A DNA stretch of 64,000 nucleotides, taken from contig BQMF02000787.1 of assembly GCA_027922465.2 (NCBI GenBank), positions 49,236 through 113,235 on the forward strand, written 5' to 3'. The position numbers and the translations under genes were made by a program. Positions within the stretch are counted from its first letter, which is position 1. The number at the start of each line of letters is the position of its first letter. Below the pieces are notes generated by a model that made no database searches, had not been told where the DNA came from, and worked only from the letters and a program-made list of their open reading frames with translations. This DNA comes from Turritopsis dohrnii. Taxonomy: Eukaryota; Cnidaria; Hydrozoa; Anthoathecata; Oceaniidae. This document shows positions 1 to 12,156 of this stretch, in pieces.

Positions 1-60
1 GCCTTAATGTCTTATTATAATATTGAAAGTGAATCTTGGATAATGGACTATTATAGGTGA

Positions 61-234
61 GCTCGGGGTTGCACTATGAGATAGTAATAGAACAATTGGA
101 AATCGTTCTATTGGAGAACAAGCAGCTGTTTATTGTTAGCAAAGCACTCAAACAAAGTAAAAAAAAATGATTGGCTCTCTTGTGGAGATTATCTCATAGG
201 GAAACTGCTGACAGACTTTTCTCGACCTTCATTA
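61..234. repeat. Dispersed repeat, copy 1
   Basis: A block of about 170 bp that recurs, diverged, at 15,429-15,565. Shared landmarks in the same order are GGGTTGCACTATG, AAATGATTGGCT, GGAGATTATCTCATA and AAACTGCTGACA. No open frame, so probably a non-autonomous mobile element or its fragment. It lies in the first visible intron of the supervillin gene. Confidence 0.6.
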
Positions 235-322
235 TCTCAAAATAGGAATATTTTTATGGGTGTATTTTTTAAGGATGACCATTGGTGACTTTTTTCACTG
301 GTCACCGTTCCTTGTTTTGCAG

Positions 323-3300
323 TTGACAAAGGAATACAGTAACGAACCAGCTATCGACAAGCTGCAACCAGTTTCAGGGAAAACACTGACTCAACCCACA
401 GAGGAGCCACTTATGATTCTCGATGGTATGAGTCTGCTTTGAAAACTTTTGAAGTGTTTCTTATAACAGTTGAGTAATAGCAATGAAGAATTGATTACTG
501 TTGCTAATGGTTACATTTTATGTTGTTCAGGATCATTCATTGGTCGTGGTAAGGGCATGCGTGATGAAGAAACTTTGTTCAAATACGGGGTAACGTTAAA
601 TGAACTGAAAATATGGCAGGTTTCAGCGAGTTCGTTTGACGAATTGCCAGAAAATCGTTACGGTATTTTCTATTCTGCAGAAGGTACACCATCTCAATGT
701 ATTTATGTTTTAAGATTATTAGTTTTAAGATGTTATTAGTCAAATTTGTTTTGTTGCATTTGCTTCTCCTCCTATATAGCATACATTATCAGATGGAATT
801 TTCAAATATTTCGGACGGGCATCAAACATTTGAAAGGTGGAAAGTCAAGGCAAGATGACGTTGGAAAAGATCGCATCTTTTTCTTTTTCTGGCAGGGGAA
901 GGATTGTTCATCAGGTGATAAGGGGACAGCGGCCTTGATGACTGTTGAAATGGATACTGAAGAGGGTCCTCAGGTTAGGAAACGTGACTTTTGCTTTTAG
1001 AATTTATTACATTTTGTTAAACAACCACCAACAGAGGTTTTTGTTTTTAAATTACTTTTTTCTCACTTTTTATATGAATATATCTTTCTTTTTTCATAAC
1101 ACAATTTGCTTAAAGTCATCTAAGTTTATGGTTGTTCTTCGAAAAATGATGTTGAGATTATATTCTAGATCCCTGTGCAACAAGGTAAAGAACCGCCAGC
1201 ATTTTATCAGTTATTTGATGGCAACATGATCATTCATGCTGGAAAGTATGTTTCATTATAATGAGATGATATGAATTGCTTGTGGTGTGATGTATTTAGA
1301 TCATTACAACTTAACGATGCTGTTTTCTTCTTTAGAATATCTGATGATAAAAATTTTGACAGAACTAGAATGTATTGGGTACGCAACGAAGTTGAAGAAG
1401 AGACAGTCATGATGGAAGTTCCGCTTTCGTAAGTCTTTCGTAATATCTTTCCGATATTGATTTGATAAAGTTGCGTAAGCGTATCGGAGACGTAAATCTT
1501 TCAATACTGAAGGTTTTTACGTTCTGACTTTTTTGACATCCTGTTTCGAATCGTAACCCGTACCCTGAACCCCGAAAATCTTTCAATGGTCAAATAGCCT
1601 AAACGTTGTCAGTTTTGGATTTTTAATGCTGGTTTTCAGGTCAGCTTCATTGCGGTCCAGAGGATCTTTTGTAGTTGCAGATTGCAAAAGCAAGAATATC
1701 TATGTTTGGCATGGCATAAAAGCGACTAGTACAACGCAAAAGAGAGGACTATCGGCGGCGAAGAACTTTAGAGAGAAGTATACTGTTTTTTTTTTATACT
1801 TTATTTTCTAATGGTTTCTTATGAAAACGTGCTTATGATGTTTTGAACATGAGAAATCATGCTATTCATTTGAGTCAGTATTTTCTTGTGGCTTCTCTTT
1901 AAAGTTATAACTTCAAGTTTCGGGCATTAAAGAGAATTTTATGAAATGGTGAAAATTTATAAGACACGTCAAAAAACTGATTAGGTTGTCAATATTAAGC
2001 GATGAGTTTTAACGGCGAGCTGTTTTGATTAGAATTGATAAGCGATGAGTTTTAACGGTGAGCCGTTTTAATTGAAATTGATAAGCAATGAGTTTTAACA
2101 ACGGTGAGTTTTTTTGGTCAAAATTGATAGTGATAATGTTCATCAGACAGTCCGTCTTAACAAAGCTAATTTATACTGCAGGACGGCCGACCTGTTTTCC
2201 AAAAGATTGAAGATCATTGAGATGAACGAAGGAGACGAGGAGGATGAGTTTTGGGATGCTCTCGGTGATGATACAGATTACATGTCTTATATAGAAGGTA
2301 ACATTTGAAGTTTTGAACTTTGCAACCTGAGCAAAATAGTTTTTCAATAAATAAATGAATAAATAAAGAGTGATACTTGCATTCCATTGTTTTGTGTTAT
2401 CTACATGGTGAAGTCACATTACCAGCAAAATTGTTAGAAGCAATTGAAAGTTTCGTTGGTGTAAACGCAAGGGTGTAAACGAGGGTGTACGGTGCTCACA
2501 GCGAGCATGCGCCCTTGAAATACTTTCTTTTCCCTACTGGCGAGTTTCTCAAAGCTATTCCTTCTGGCGAAAATGTTGACCTTCAAATTCAAATCAGACA
2601 TATTTTTGTAAACTTTTTAATGGCTTTCGTATCCATTCAAACCCATTAAAACAGATCAAGAAAATGCATGGGATAGTCTGTGTACCATCTACCGTTACTG
2701 GAAGAAATTTCAAGGCCGTCACACCCGTCTTTCAAAATTTAGATTGCCCCATTGCCCATATTGCAATTGCCCTTATTGGTTTTCGGGCTATTTTCCCCTA
2801 GATGTTGTGATAGGATACAATCGGGATATTTCCCCCTAGATGTTGTGATGGGATACGATCCGGATATTTTCCTCTAGATCTTGCGATGGGATACGATCCG
2901 GATATTTTCCTCTAGATCTTGCGATGGGATACCATCGGGATATTTTCCCCTAGATGTTGGGATGGGATACCATCGGGATATTTTCCCCTAGATGTTGGGA
3001 TGGGATACGATCCGGATATTTTCCCCTAGATGTTGTGATGGGATACCATCGGGATATTTTCCCCTAGATGTTGTGATGGGATACAATCGGGATATTTTCC
3101 CCTAGATGTTGTGATGGGATACAATCGGGATATTTTCCCCTAGATGTTGGGATGGGATACAATCGGGATATTTTCCCCTAGATGTTGTGATGGGATACGA
3201 TCCGGATATTTTCCTCTAGATCTTGCGATGGGATACAATCGGGATATTTTCCCCTAGATGTTGTGATGGGATACAATCAATTCTGTTGTTTGGCTTTTGC

Positions 3301-5456
3301 TAAACTACTTTATTTCAACTTGTCTTAACTACTTGGAAAATTTCAAATTTTCAAATTGCTTAAAATAGTGGTTTCTTATAAAACAGTATTCGTTAAATTG
3401 CGTTCTCCTAGTTTTCCTAAAAAGTTTCCATATTGTTTTTATAGTTTCGAAAGAATTCGATTTTACGGCACGTTGTTTCGCGTTCGACAGCTTACATGGT
3501 CATTTCCAACACACAGAAATAACAAGCAGTTCATATCATCCAGATTACATTTGTCCTTTTCCTGTTCAACAACAAGATCTGCATGAACTTTCTCAACCAG
3601 GTAATTCAGTATGTCAACGGAATAATGATAACTGTGCAGTTATGTCATGAAGTTCTACTACCTTGAAGTCATTAATGTAAAAAAACCCAAAAAAAACACA
3701 CGACCAGATTTTATTTTTTGCTTTAGCGTTAGTGTTCATTGATGCCAAATACAAGATGTTTTTATGGCAAGGTTGGTGGCCAGCCAGCGACGACGAAACA
3801 ATCGAAGCGACAGGTCCAAACACTCGAGCAGAAAAACATCGTTTTGATGTTAACAGGAAGTTGGCCATGGAATCCATTAAAGGTTATGCTCAAGGTAGAA
3901 GCAACACGCCTTTATCCGTTTTTTAAGACACTGACGTAATTATCTGACTAAATGCTCGACTTCTTTCAAGAGCCTCTCCAGATTTCAACAAGTCACTACG
4001 ACATGGGTGACGTCACGTTTTGACTTTTGGTGCAACGCCAAAAGTGGTTTTTAGGCGAGGGGGAATGAAGCAAGAAAACCAGAGGACATAGAAACACACA
4101 CAAAAACTACTCATCATGTTGGCAAAGCATACTGAAAATTCAAACTTCTACTTACTTTCAAAAAGAAACAAACAGTTTATGAAAAACATTTATCATACAC
4201 TTATCATGCAATCATACAGTTAACGATCATACTAGTTCAGTAGTTGCAGCCTCACAAAATAGCGTTGTTTAAGATAAGATTAGGCAAAGTTGTCGTTGTT
4301 TCTTTATACTGGCGTTTTATTTAGTATTCCCTACAGTCCTTTAAACTTTTTACTTCAACTCTTCATCTCTTATGCGGGCGATAACGATCAAATTTGTTGA
4401 ATTTCATTCGACCATCGAATTCTGTCTGTCGAATTTGTTTTCTATTAAACATTGACGTATAATTCTTTAATTTTTTTTTTAGAAAAAGGGCGTTCCCTAT
4501 CTCGAGCTTACATTGTCTTTGCCGGATGCGAACCGTTAGAATTTAAAAATTTATTTCCTGAATGGAAGGAGTACGAAGAAATTACTTCGCGGCAAGCTGC
4601 GGCTGGCCACACTGACGGAGAAAAACAGAAACTGTCTGTGGTATTATCGCAGTTGGAGAAGTGAGTACTTACTTTTGGTTATTGTAGTTATTGTGTGGTT
4701 TTGCGGGGTTTTTTATATAAGCAACCAAGGTCAGACCTTAGTAGTAATGTTGCTTTGAAAATGACCCTTTTTTAGTAGTAATGTTGCTTCATTTGTTGCT
4801 AAGTATTAATTAAAAAAATATGTGTTCCAGTTTTGAAAATTTTTGTGCAAGCTTAAGTATCTAAGTACAAAGTCTAAGACATAGTACTTCAACCTAGTGT
4901 AACAATTTAAATAAATGTGCTGTAGCTATGCTAGTGCTGCATGATTTCAAAATTTCTTATTGCTAATTTATGTATGATCCTTGTAGTACTGTTGCTTAAC
5001 TTTTCTAGAAAGTTTACTAGTGTTGCTTATAAACGTGTTGCTTATAACAAACAAAAATGTGAAAAATCTTTGGTTTTCATCCTGCCAGAAAAAACGTTGA
5101 TCAGCATTCTATTGATCATCAACAACCAATCAAGGCAAGGTCTCCTTTCCGACTCTCAGTAAACATGCTCCATCTTTCTTTTAGAGACGAATACACTCTT
5201 GCTGAGTTAACAGCTACGCCCTTACCAGAGGGCGTTGACCCGACCAGGATTGAACAGTATCTTAACAAAGACGAATTCAAGGTATGCTACCTGCGCATCG
5301 ATGTGTTGTATGTCATCTTTTCATCACATCGATTTATTTCTCTGATTTCTCTGATGTCTTTCGTTACAGCAACTCTTCGGCGTCACTAAAGACGAGTTTG
5401 GTAAACTGGCTCGGTGGAAGCAGATCGAATTGAAAAAGAAAACATGTCTTTTCTGA
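323..5456 (+). CDS. SVIL: Supervillin, C-terminal half, 12 exons (5' end outside the window)
   Basis: Supervillin is a large actin- and myosin-binding protein of the villin/gelsolin superfamily that acts at the cell cortex. I read exons at 323-425, 531-683, 780-973, 1169-1245, 1336-1428, 1640-1777, 2182-2297, 3445-3600, 3727-3894, 4483-4660, 5185-5281 and 5370-5456. All have AG/GT borders and splice phases agree at every junction. The gelsolin repeats show FFFWQGKDCSSGDKGTAALM, NIYVWHGIKA, EFWDALGDD and KMFLWQGWWP in supervillin order. The last two exons encode a villin headpiece (PLPEGVDPTRIEQYL, then KDEFGKLARWKQIELKKK). The protein ends in Cys-Leu-Phe, like the short Gly-Leu-Phe end of vertebrate supervillin. 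The reading frame is intact throughout what is visible. The N-terminal part, including any nuclear-targeting region, lies upstream of the window. Introns hold two tandem-repeat arrays. Confidence 0.93.
1995..2140. repeat. 43-bp tandem repeat, 3 copies, supervillin intron
   Basis: Three imperfect copies spaced 43 bp apart, each with the core GCGATGAGTTTTAACGG (third copy GCAATGAG, with a small insertion). They sit in the intron just before the exon at 2182. No coding content. Confidence 0.7.
2788..3280. repeat. 38-bp minisatellite, about 13 copies, supervillin intron
   Basis: The unit has TTTTCCCCTAGATGTTG followed by a GATGGGATAC...ATA segment and repeats every 38 bp about 13 times. Units fall into subtypes: CAATCGGG, CCATCGGG and CGATCCGG after GGATA, and TTGTG, TTGGG or CTTGCG in the middle. 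Subtypes occur in runs, as expected from unequal exchange or slippage. The array fills much of the 1.1-kb intron between the exons ending at 2297 and starting at 3445. Confidence 0.92.
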
Positions 5457-5685
5457 TTGGTTCAAAACTAGTCGCAACCTCTGTACCATTTACCAATCAA
5501 ATTCCGTCCAGCGCGCGTTAAGTACACAAGAGTATCATCGATCAACACTTACTTGAAAAGCCCCTCCACACCACACCACGCCTTGTAGTTAGCTGCCATC
5601 TTACTTGGTTCGTATTGGGATTAACCAAGTGTGACCTTAAAGCGTTATTATTTGATTTTATTTATAAATTATATTGTTTCTGTAA

Positions 5686-5691
5686 AATAAA
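5686..5691 (+). terminator. Poly(A) signal of supervillin
   Basis: A canonical AATAAA about 230 bp after the supervillin stop codon (5454-5456), in an AT-rich 3' untranslated region. It is the first AATAAA after the stop, so the most likely cleavage signal. Confidence 0.65.
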
Positions 5692-5759
5692 CATTTTTAA
5701 CCTGTTCAACCTGTTTATATCAAGTTTTCAATGTTTATAATATGTTTCGTAGGCTAGTC

Positions 5760-7449
5760 AAGTTTCGTGTATGGGGAGACGGGGAGATTTTTCTTTTTTA
5801 GGAAGAGCGAGGCAAATGTTGTTTATAAACTTAATCACCCAAACATTTATATTTTATTATGAACTGAAATTGTTTTGATCTAAAAGAGAGATTTTTGGCT
5901 TCAGAATCACGATAAATTTTCTCACATGAGAGAATAAGAATTTCCTGACATGAAGTAGTTTCACAACAGTTGATGACCTTACATTAAAATGAAGACTGCT
6001 TACTCCATGCTTTTTGCTAATGCTGAATTTACCCAGCAGCGAATGCGAATTAGATTATCCCTAAATCTTATATTATTGGGAATATTCTTTCGACACTAAG
6101 GGTTAGTGATGTTCTAAATGATTTTCTGTTCTTTCCTAGAGATTTTTAACTTTTTATGTTACAGATCAAAATGTTGTTCGTATTATGTAGGACTGTTTCG
6201 TGTCGATTTATAAACATTGTGAATACGAATACAAAAAATATATAAATAGATTTTACAAACTTGTCGACGTTGATTGGCAGATCGTAAGGGATTGATGATG
6301 GTTTCCCGAATTCCCGAAATTTGAAAAGCGTTTAAGAAGCTTGGGAATGAATTAGGTACATCCCATACAGTAGTTACCGAGATATTTTACCTCCGCTTAT
6401 TAGCGAGTAGAAGAAACCTTTATCTCCTGAGCGAAGTGCGAACCATGCCCTCACTTACCTTAAAAAGTTTAACAAGTTTTACGGCATTATTTAAAATTCG
6501 TTTTAACTCAGCTGTTTTCATAAACAGTAGATGAACCCATAATGAACCTTACGTAAGAAATGAATAAAAGATTACCAGGCTAACGAACAAGCCGTTTTGG
6601 TTGGGTTCATTCATTAGCCGCTCCAAAGTATGCAGATTACTTTTCACAATAAATTACTTTTCTATCGAGACACTTTACTTATACTTATCTTTGTCCAATA
6701 TGGCGACCTCACGTCCTGCATGTTATGTGATTAGAATTTCATCGTTGTTCATCGAATTTTTTATTGTCTGCTAATGTTCATACGGTACTCGTATCCATAC
6801 AAACTCCAACCCAGGGTTTCTTGCCTTTTCGATTTACGGGTATATCGAGGCGGTAAGAAACCCTGGGTCTGAGGTTGGTATCCATATTTTTTAACACGTG
6901 TTTGGCAGTTTGGTTTTGAGAGTAGTTTTTTTCGTCTTCAAACTGTCTTGATACAAGCACTCGAATACTTGTCTTAAGCAGGTCCGTTACTACGTTATTA
7001 AATCAATGTCTATATGAAATTCATGGAATCCACTAGTCCGGAAATTCTGTGATTCATCAGACTAAATTATAATGTTTCAACTTAACAGTTGCCTTTTGAA
7101 GATTATCCCTTAGAGTAGAACTTTTCGTGTATCATTTGCATGAATTTTCTATAAACAAAGAACATGTCATTACCTGACCTATTGGCAAGCTAGTGTTGTT
7201 TTGAGCATAGAAGAAGGATCAGTTGTAATGTCAAACCTGCTTCAATTTTCTTAATAAGCTAACAATTTCTCCGCAGTATATCTGATTTTTACACTGTTTA
7301 TGTGAAGTAAATATGTGAAGTGAACTTGTTAGCGAAAGGGTTGTTTGTGTTGACCATAAGCCTTAGTCTTAACCCTAAATTTTTGAGTGGAAAACAGAAA
7401 AGAGATAATACTATTTCTAGGCATGCATTTTTCTACTTGAGAAAACATA
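5760..7449. other. Intergenic spacer
   Basis: No supportable gene. AT-rich sequence with only short chance open frames. The one structural feature I see is the inverted repeat at 6806-6878. Confidence 0.6.
6806..6878. repeat. Inverted repeat (hairpin)
   Basis: CCAACCCAGGGTTTCTTGCC on the left pairs with GGTAAGAAACCCTGGG plus a distal GGTTGG on the right, around a loop of about 30 bp. It may be a very short foldback element or the palindromic remnant of a DNA transposon. No target duplication is obvious. Confidence 0.6.
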
Positions 7450-7786
7450 TGGTCAGTATCCAATGCAGTATAACTGCAGTTTATCATCCGTTATGAGGGT
7501 TCAATTCCCCTTGGCGGCGATTCACCATGCGCGAGTGAATGTACCATAGCGCCGGGTCGACCCATGCCATGTGAGGGAAATTGGGTAGATGATACATGGG
7601 GTGTTGCAAGAACTCATCCAGAAGAGCACAGGCCCTTGATTGGGTTTGTGGCACTCATGAGAGTGTCAAATACTTCGGAGCCTCCAACCTAAGCCGTGGC
7701 CCCTCCTGGAAAACAGATGCAATAGCAACTGAGTGAGGCTAGCCACGTAAAACAATACGAAATAAATAAATAAATAAATAAGAAGT
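7450..7786 (+). mobile_element. tRNA-derived SINE
   Basis: A B-box-like GGTTCAATTCC occurs near 7498. The body is GC-richer than its surroundings, as in many animal SINEs. It ends in AAATAAATAAATAAATAAAT, a typical SINE tail. The A box is poorly preserved. No open frame. Confidence 0.65.
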
Positions 7787-7939
7787 AAAGAGGAGAGGGC
7801 ACTTTCAAATAAGAAACATTGTACTTTTCAACACTACACCATATAATAAAGCACGATCAGTAACATATCTTTTAGTAAGAGTTAAGAATTAAAGGTATCA
7901 AAGAATCAAACAAAAAACATCTTGTTTTTTTTTGTTTTT

Positions 7940-8803
7940 TTAATTCATGCTTTCCGATATCTCGTTGAGTTGTACAACATTTGCAATCTTTTTTGCAAAG
8001 TCGGTAGCATCCATAACGATCAAAGCAATTTTAGCAATCAAAGCTACTCCCTCTGTCGCTAATGCTGCTACGATCATGGCAGCAACTTTTACAGCAGTTT
8101 CCAACCAATCATACCAAGCCATATTTTGACAAACGGTTTTAATGATGTTCCACAGCATCCCAGCACTGTAGGTATCTTTGATGAGATTAAACCGAGCTTT
8201 TGCTTTTTGGGTGGCAGAACTCCCTGCACTATTCCAAGAATCAATGAAAGCTTTTATGGCCCTTTGAAATTGGGAAGAATTTTCTATTATGTCGGCCATT
8301 TCATCCACTGCTTCTTCGATAGCGTGTTCCCCTGGAGACAAAGACAAACCAATCGCCGACAACACCAGAAGAACACCTTCAACCACGATGCTTGCATATT
8401 GTTTAATCCTGCTCCAATCAACATCAGCAGTAGTTAGAAGAAGGCGTTGGGTATGCAAATTTCCTTTCTCGCTCTTAATTTCAACCATGTGCTTCCCGTC
8501 AGCTTGCTTTTGAATGTGCATGCGAAATGTCGGAATTTCTACTGATTTCTCAATCAACTTTATTCTAGTTTCTGGTAAATGTTTTGCAAGCTTTTTTCTG
8601 ATGTCAGAAATTTCTCCACCAGAGAAATCCTTGGCAAGATTTATTTGTTCATGGGCTGTTTTTTTGGCAGCATCTTTGATGACCTGGAACTTTGTAGCGT
8701 TTCTCTCCAGCTTTGCATAATCGCCGGGATAGTGCTTTTTCATCTCCTGCATTGTTTCCTTGACAACATCATCAGCAATTTTAAGGTCTTTCGCACTCGC
8801 CAT
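7940..8803 (-). CDS. Unknown intronless protein, 287 aa, with hydrophobic helices
   Basis: A single uninterrupted frame. I choose the ATG at 8803 because its context (CAAAATGGCG) is good for animals. The frame runs on to 8905, but that extension is AT-rich and low in quality. The first 150 residues are charged and helical, with many Lys and Glu. Then come two hydrophobic segments, around ASIVVEGVLLVLSAIGLSL (about 155-175) and AAMIVAALATEGVALIAKIA (about 245-265). Between them is an acidic amphipathic stretch. No signal peptide is seen. I do not recognise the family. The plan of a soluble helical front plus paired hydrophobic helices resembles membrane-inserting proteins, but that is inference. 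A possible splice acceptor (CTGTAG) 13 bp before the ATG may mean a spliced or leader-trans-spliced 5' end. Confidence 0.75.
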   Translation of the reverse strand: MASAKDLKIADDVVKETMQEMKKHYPGDYAKLERNATKFQVIKDAAKKTAHEQINLAKDFSGGEISDIRKKLAKHLPETRIKLIEKSVEIPTFRMHIQKQADGKHMVEIKSEKGNLHTQRLLLTTADVDWSRIKQYASIVVEGVLLVLSAIGLSLSPGEHAIEEAVDEMADIIENSSQFQRAIKAFIDSWNSAGSSATQKAKARFNLIKDTYSAGMLWNIIKTVCQNMAWYDWLETAVKVAAMIVAALATEGVALIAKIALIVMDATDFAKKIANVVQLNEISESMN

Positions 8804-9086
8804 TTTGACAAGCGGCCTACAGTTCAATACAATGTAATTATATATAACACTTATAACACTCTTATATAATAATATATCTTGTCGGGTCAAAAAAATGTTG
8901 AACATCCATGAAAGTATTGAAATTTTCGAGATTCTGTTAATAAGCCGTTCACCGTCTCATCACGTGATTAGAAAGTGTTTACATTTATTATTACAGGCTA
9001 TATATTTATAGCGACTAAATTTAAACTCAAATTTTTGAAAGTTTTAAATTCAGATAAGGATAATTTAGCTCATCGTTTGAAATTAA

Positions 9087-9791
9087 GGGGCTGCAGGTTG
9101 TTGCCGGGCTGACTTAATTTGTGCGATTATATGGAAAATTTCAATCTTTTCTGGAAGCGGGCCAACTCGGTATATATGGCGCGGGAATTTCTTAAAGTTA
9201 TTAAAATTTCAAGATGGCTGATTGTTTATCCAAAACGAAAGTCCTACAAAAAATTATTCGTTTATTTTCGTTGCCTACTATGCTCACTTTACAGCTAAAC
9301 GGACGGTTATTTTGTTATACGTTATACCAAAAACACTTAAACAAGAAAATGTTACTATATTATAGAAAAGAACGCTCCCTGTATCTGAAAAAATTGAAAG
9401 TTTAGCCAAATGAATAGTGTGTAAAATGTTCAATATAGGTTTCGAATGGTAGAACTGGTTTATGGTGGAGGAATTTATTCACAGATATTTCGCCTGAAAA
9501 TGTTTGGAAGAAAAATTTTTATATGGATCGTAAAACTTTTCAAGATTTATGTGAAGCAGTTGAGGCCTTAACCTTTATTTCCATCCCGCTGAACCGGGCT
9601 GGCCCGTTAAAAAGCGATAACATGGCAAAAACAGTAAACGAGCCAGCCCGCCTAGCTTCAAACGGGCCAGCTCGGCAAGCGGGCTGGCTCGTTTCCATAT
9701 AATCACTAAAATAAAATTAATTGATTTTAATTAATTGATTGATTAAGGAAGGTGGGCTGGCCCGTTAAACCCGCCTCATATAATCAGCCCC
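9087..9791 (+). mobile_element. PIF/Harbinger-like element with transposase remnant
   Basis: Ends are GGGGCTG and CAGCCCC, flanked by TAA on both sides (9084-9086 and 9792-9794). This is the 3-bp TWA duplication typical of PIF/Harbinger. Inside, one frame reads GRTGLWWRNLF and then NFYMDRKTFQDLCEAV (about 9455-9570). That resembles the N-terminal part of HARBI1-type transposases. The catalytic domain is missing. The right part is a GC-rich set of repeats of CGGGCTGGCCCG and its variants. The element is non-autonomous. Confidence 0.6.
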
Positions 9792-9794
9792 TAA

Positions 9795-11488
9795 CTGAGA
9801 TACCGACCAAGTTAGACGATACCAAGACCAAGTAGACAGAGACGTTTCTTACAAGAGGGACATTCATGAAATTACAACGCACTTACTAGGATAGCAGCTT
9901 TTCTTGAGAATTGATCTAAAACCTCTGCTGAGACTGTTACTGGAATAGCATAGACTAATATCGTTGACAAAACGAAACACAAACAAAACAAATCATAGCA
10001 AGTCTGTTATTAGAGAATTATCGGAGAGTCTCGTGTGATGGAGACGATGTTTTTCTTTAGCTGTGCAAAGACTTTATTTCTTAGAATCTACTATTTGTAA
10101 AATGTTTTGTAAGAACGTATTGACGTCAAGAGAGTGTTGTTATCAAACAATACAGTTTCAGATAGCATTGCTTCAGTATAGACTTTGAATCTTACTGATT
10201 CTCTAAACCGAAGCCCTCCACAAATATGCATGAGAATGAGAATGAGAATAAATACGAAAATGAGTGGGTTGAAAATTTGTTGTGTTGATAAGTTATTTGT
10301 AATGTTTTCTTTTGGATTCTCAGTGACAACACCATTCATTTATTTATTTATTTATTTCATACAAGACTGTCGTTCGGCATGTACACAATAACAAATGTGA
10401 AGTAAACGGTTTTCGTATGGCGTGCCAAAAGGCTTTATAATACCACCAAACTTTATATCAAGTTTTTCAAAAATAATACCAAGTATTGTGACATGCCTCG
10501 ATAAGTCAGGAGGGTAATATTGCTTTCGTCTAGATAGGGCCTTAAGGACAAAAAAAGGCGCGATGTGCTTTTTCCCCCGAAAACGGATTTCAAAACCCGA
10601 AACTGGTTTTTAAAAAAACCTCTCCGTAACCTTATATGCGAGATGCGAGCAATGCAAGTTTACTTTACGCGTAGTTATCGCATGATGCGCAGCGTAAAAT
10701 ATGGATAGATGTTTTGAGTTCTATCAGATATCTAATATTTTTGTTCTGCTTATTTCACGAGCCTTTAGGCGCAACATTTTTACACGATCCAATGCATGAA
10801 TGCTAAAAATTAACAACTGAACCGTTTTTCCTGATAAATATTGCAACCTGAACACATTTACTGCTTTTACTATACTAGGCATTGTTCATACATTCGTTAA
10901 TACAATCGGTGTATTACTTAAGAATTAGGGTCGTGTTAGACACTTCTCAATGTCAGTTTTCTAATCGTCTCTTAAGTCAATAAAAACATCATGCGAATGT
11001 ATTAATTATACTTTTTCTTAAGCAATAAAATATCAAGGAACACACAATCAAAATACGGTGAAAATGTAACACATAATAGTAAATAATATTATGCTTCGGG
11101 CTGTTTTTTCAACCTTTTTGTGTTGATAACAAAAACAACACTTATAAAACAAACGAAATGTCTCAGACCCATATTTTTCTAAAGGAAACCTCGCACTTAT
11201 CTTTTTTACCTACAAATAACAGTTGGTATAACACAAAAAAACATTGTTTGGTTTAGGTAGTGGACCTGTTCACTACCTACCACAAATGTCTTTTGTTAAT
11301 ATATATGTGTAATTTTCCATTCACATCCATTGCAAATACAAGATTTATCGTCAAAGTGATAAATGTTAAGCTAGCTACTTATTTTTTCTCTAGCGTCTAC
11401 ATCAAGTTTAAATTACATCTTTAGACACAGTGTGTCTCAGAATGTTTTATCCACAAATATGAAAACTCTTTAATGTCGCTTTCTTATA
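9795..11488. other. Intergenic spacer
   Basis: No supportable gene. It contains an (ATTT)n run at about 10335-10368 next to a short repeat-like block, and otherwise unstructured AT-rich DNA. Confidence 0.55.
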
Positions 11489-11640
11489 ATTCCATAATGA
11501 CCCTGCATGTTCCATAATGACCCTACATATTCCATAATGACCCTGCATGTTCCATAATGACCCTACATGTTCCATAATGACCCTACATGCTCCATAATGA
11601 CCCTGCATGTTCCATTAATGACCCTACATGCTCCATAATG
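11489..11640. repeat. 20-bp minisatellite, about 8 copies
   Basis: The unit TCCATAATGACCCTACATGT repeats about eight times, with TACAT/TGCAT and GT/GC variants. One unit has an inserted T (CCATTAATGACC). It lies downstream of the secreted-protein gene at 12,157-14,856. Confidence 0.9.
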
Positions 11641-12156
11641 TCCCTGAATGCAAGTGAGAATCAATTCCAGGTCTTCTTCTCCTCTCATACTTAACGTTTT
11701 CGAAGTGAGTCAGATTTGCCAAATATTTCAGATATATTTTTTGTTCTTGAAAATTCCTGTTATTGTTCTATTATAGAGAATATTGCCAGTTGTATTGTAG
11801 TTCAAAAATTTATGTCTTGGCTGCATGATAAAAGTACGTACTGTTTTAAGTAAAGTAGGATAAAGTGCCTACCATTAGCCGCATAACGTAGCTATAACCG
11901 GTTTGCTATTGGGTATCGGTCAATGTGAGCCTACACCGGTCTGTTTATCACAAGCAAGTATACACAGAAAAGAAGGAAGGACTTTCTTTCCAGATCGCAG
12001 ATTGTATCAAATTTGGTGTGAAATATCATGAAACAATCATTTTTACGAAAATCTACCGAGTATTTTTCTTTCAAAAATTCATCTGAATAAAACAATAACA
12101 AAATTTAAAAAGTTAAAAAAAAAAAACAAGCATTTAACGAGCATAACAAAAAAGGT

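Noticed and set aside
2788..3280. Regularly spaced repeats that could suggest a CRISPR array
   Set aside because: The repeats are directly adjacent with no unique spacers, in an animal intron. The same holds for 11,489-11,640 and 19,501-20,145.
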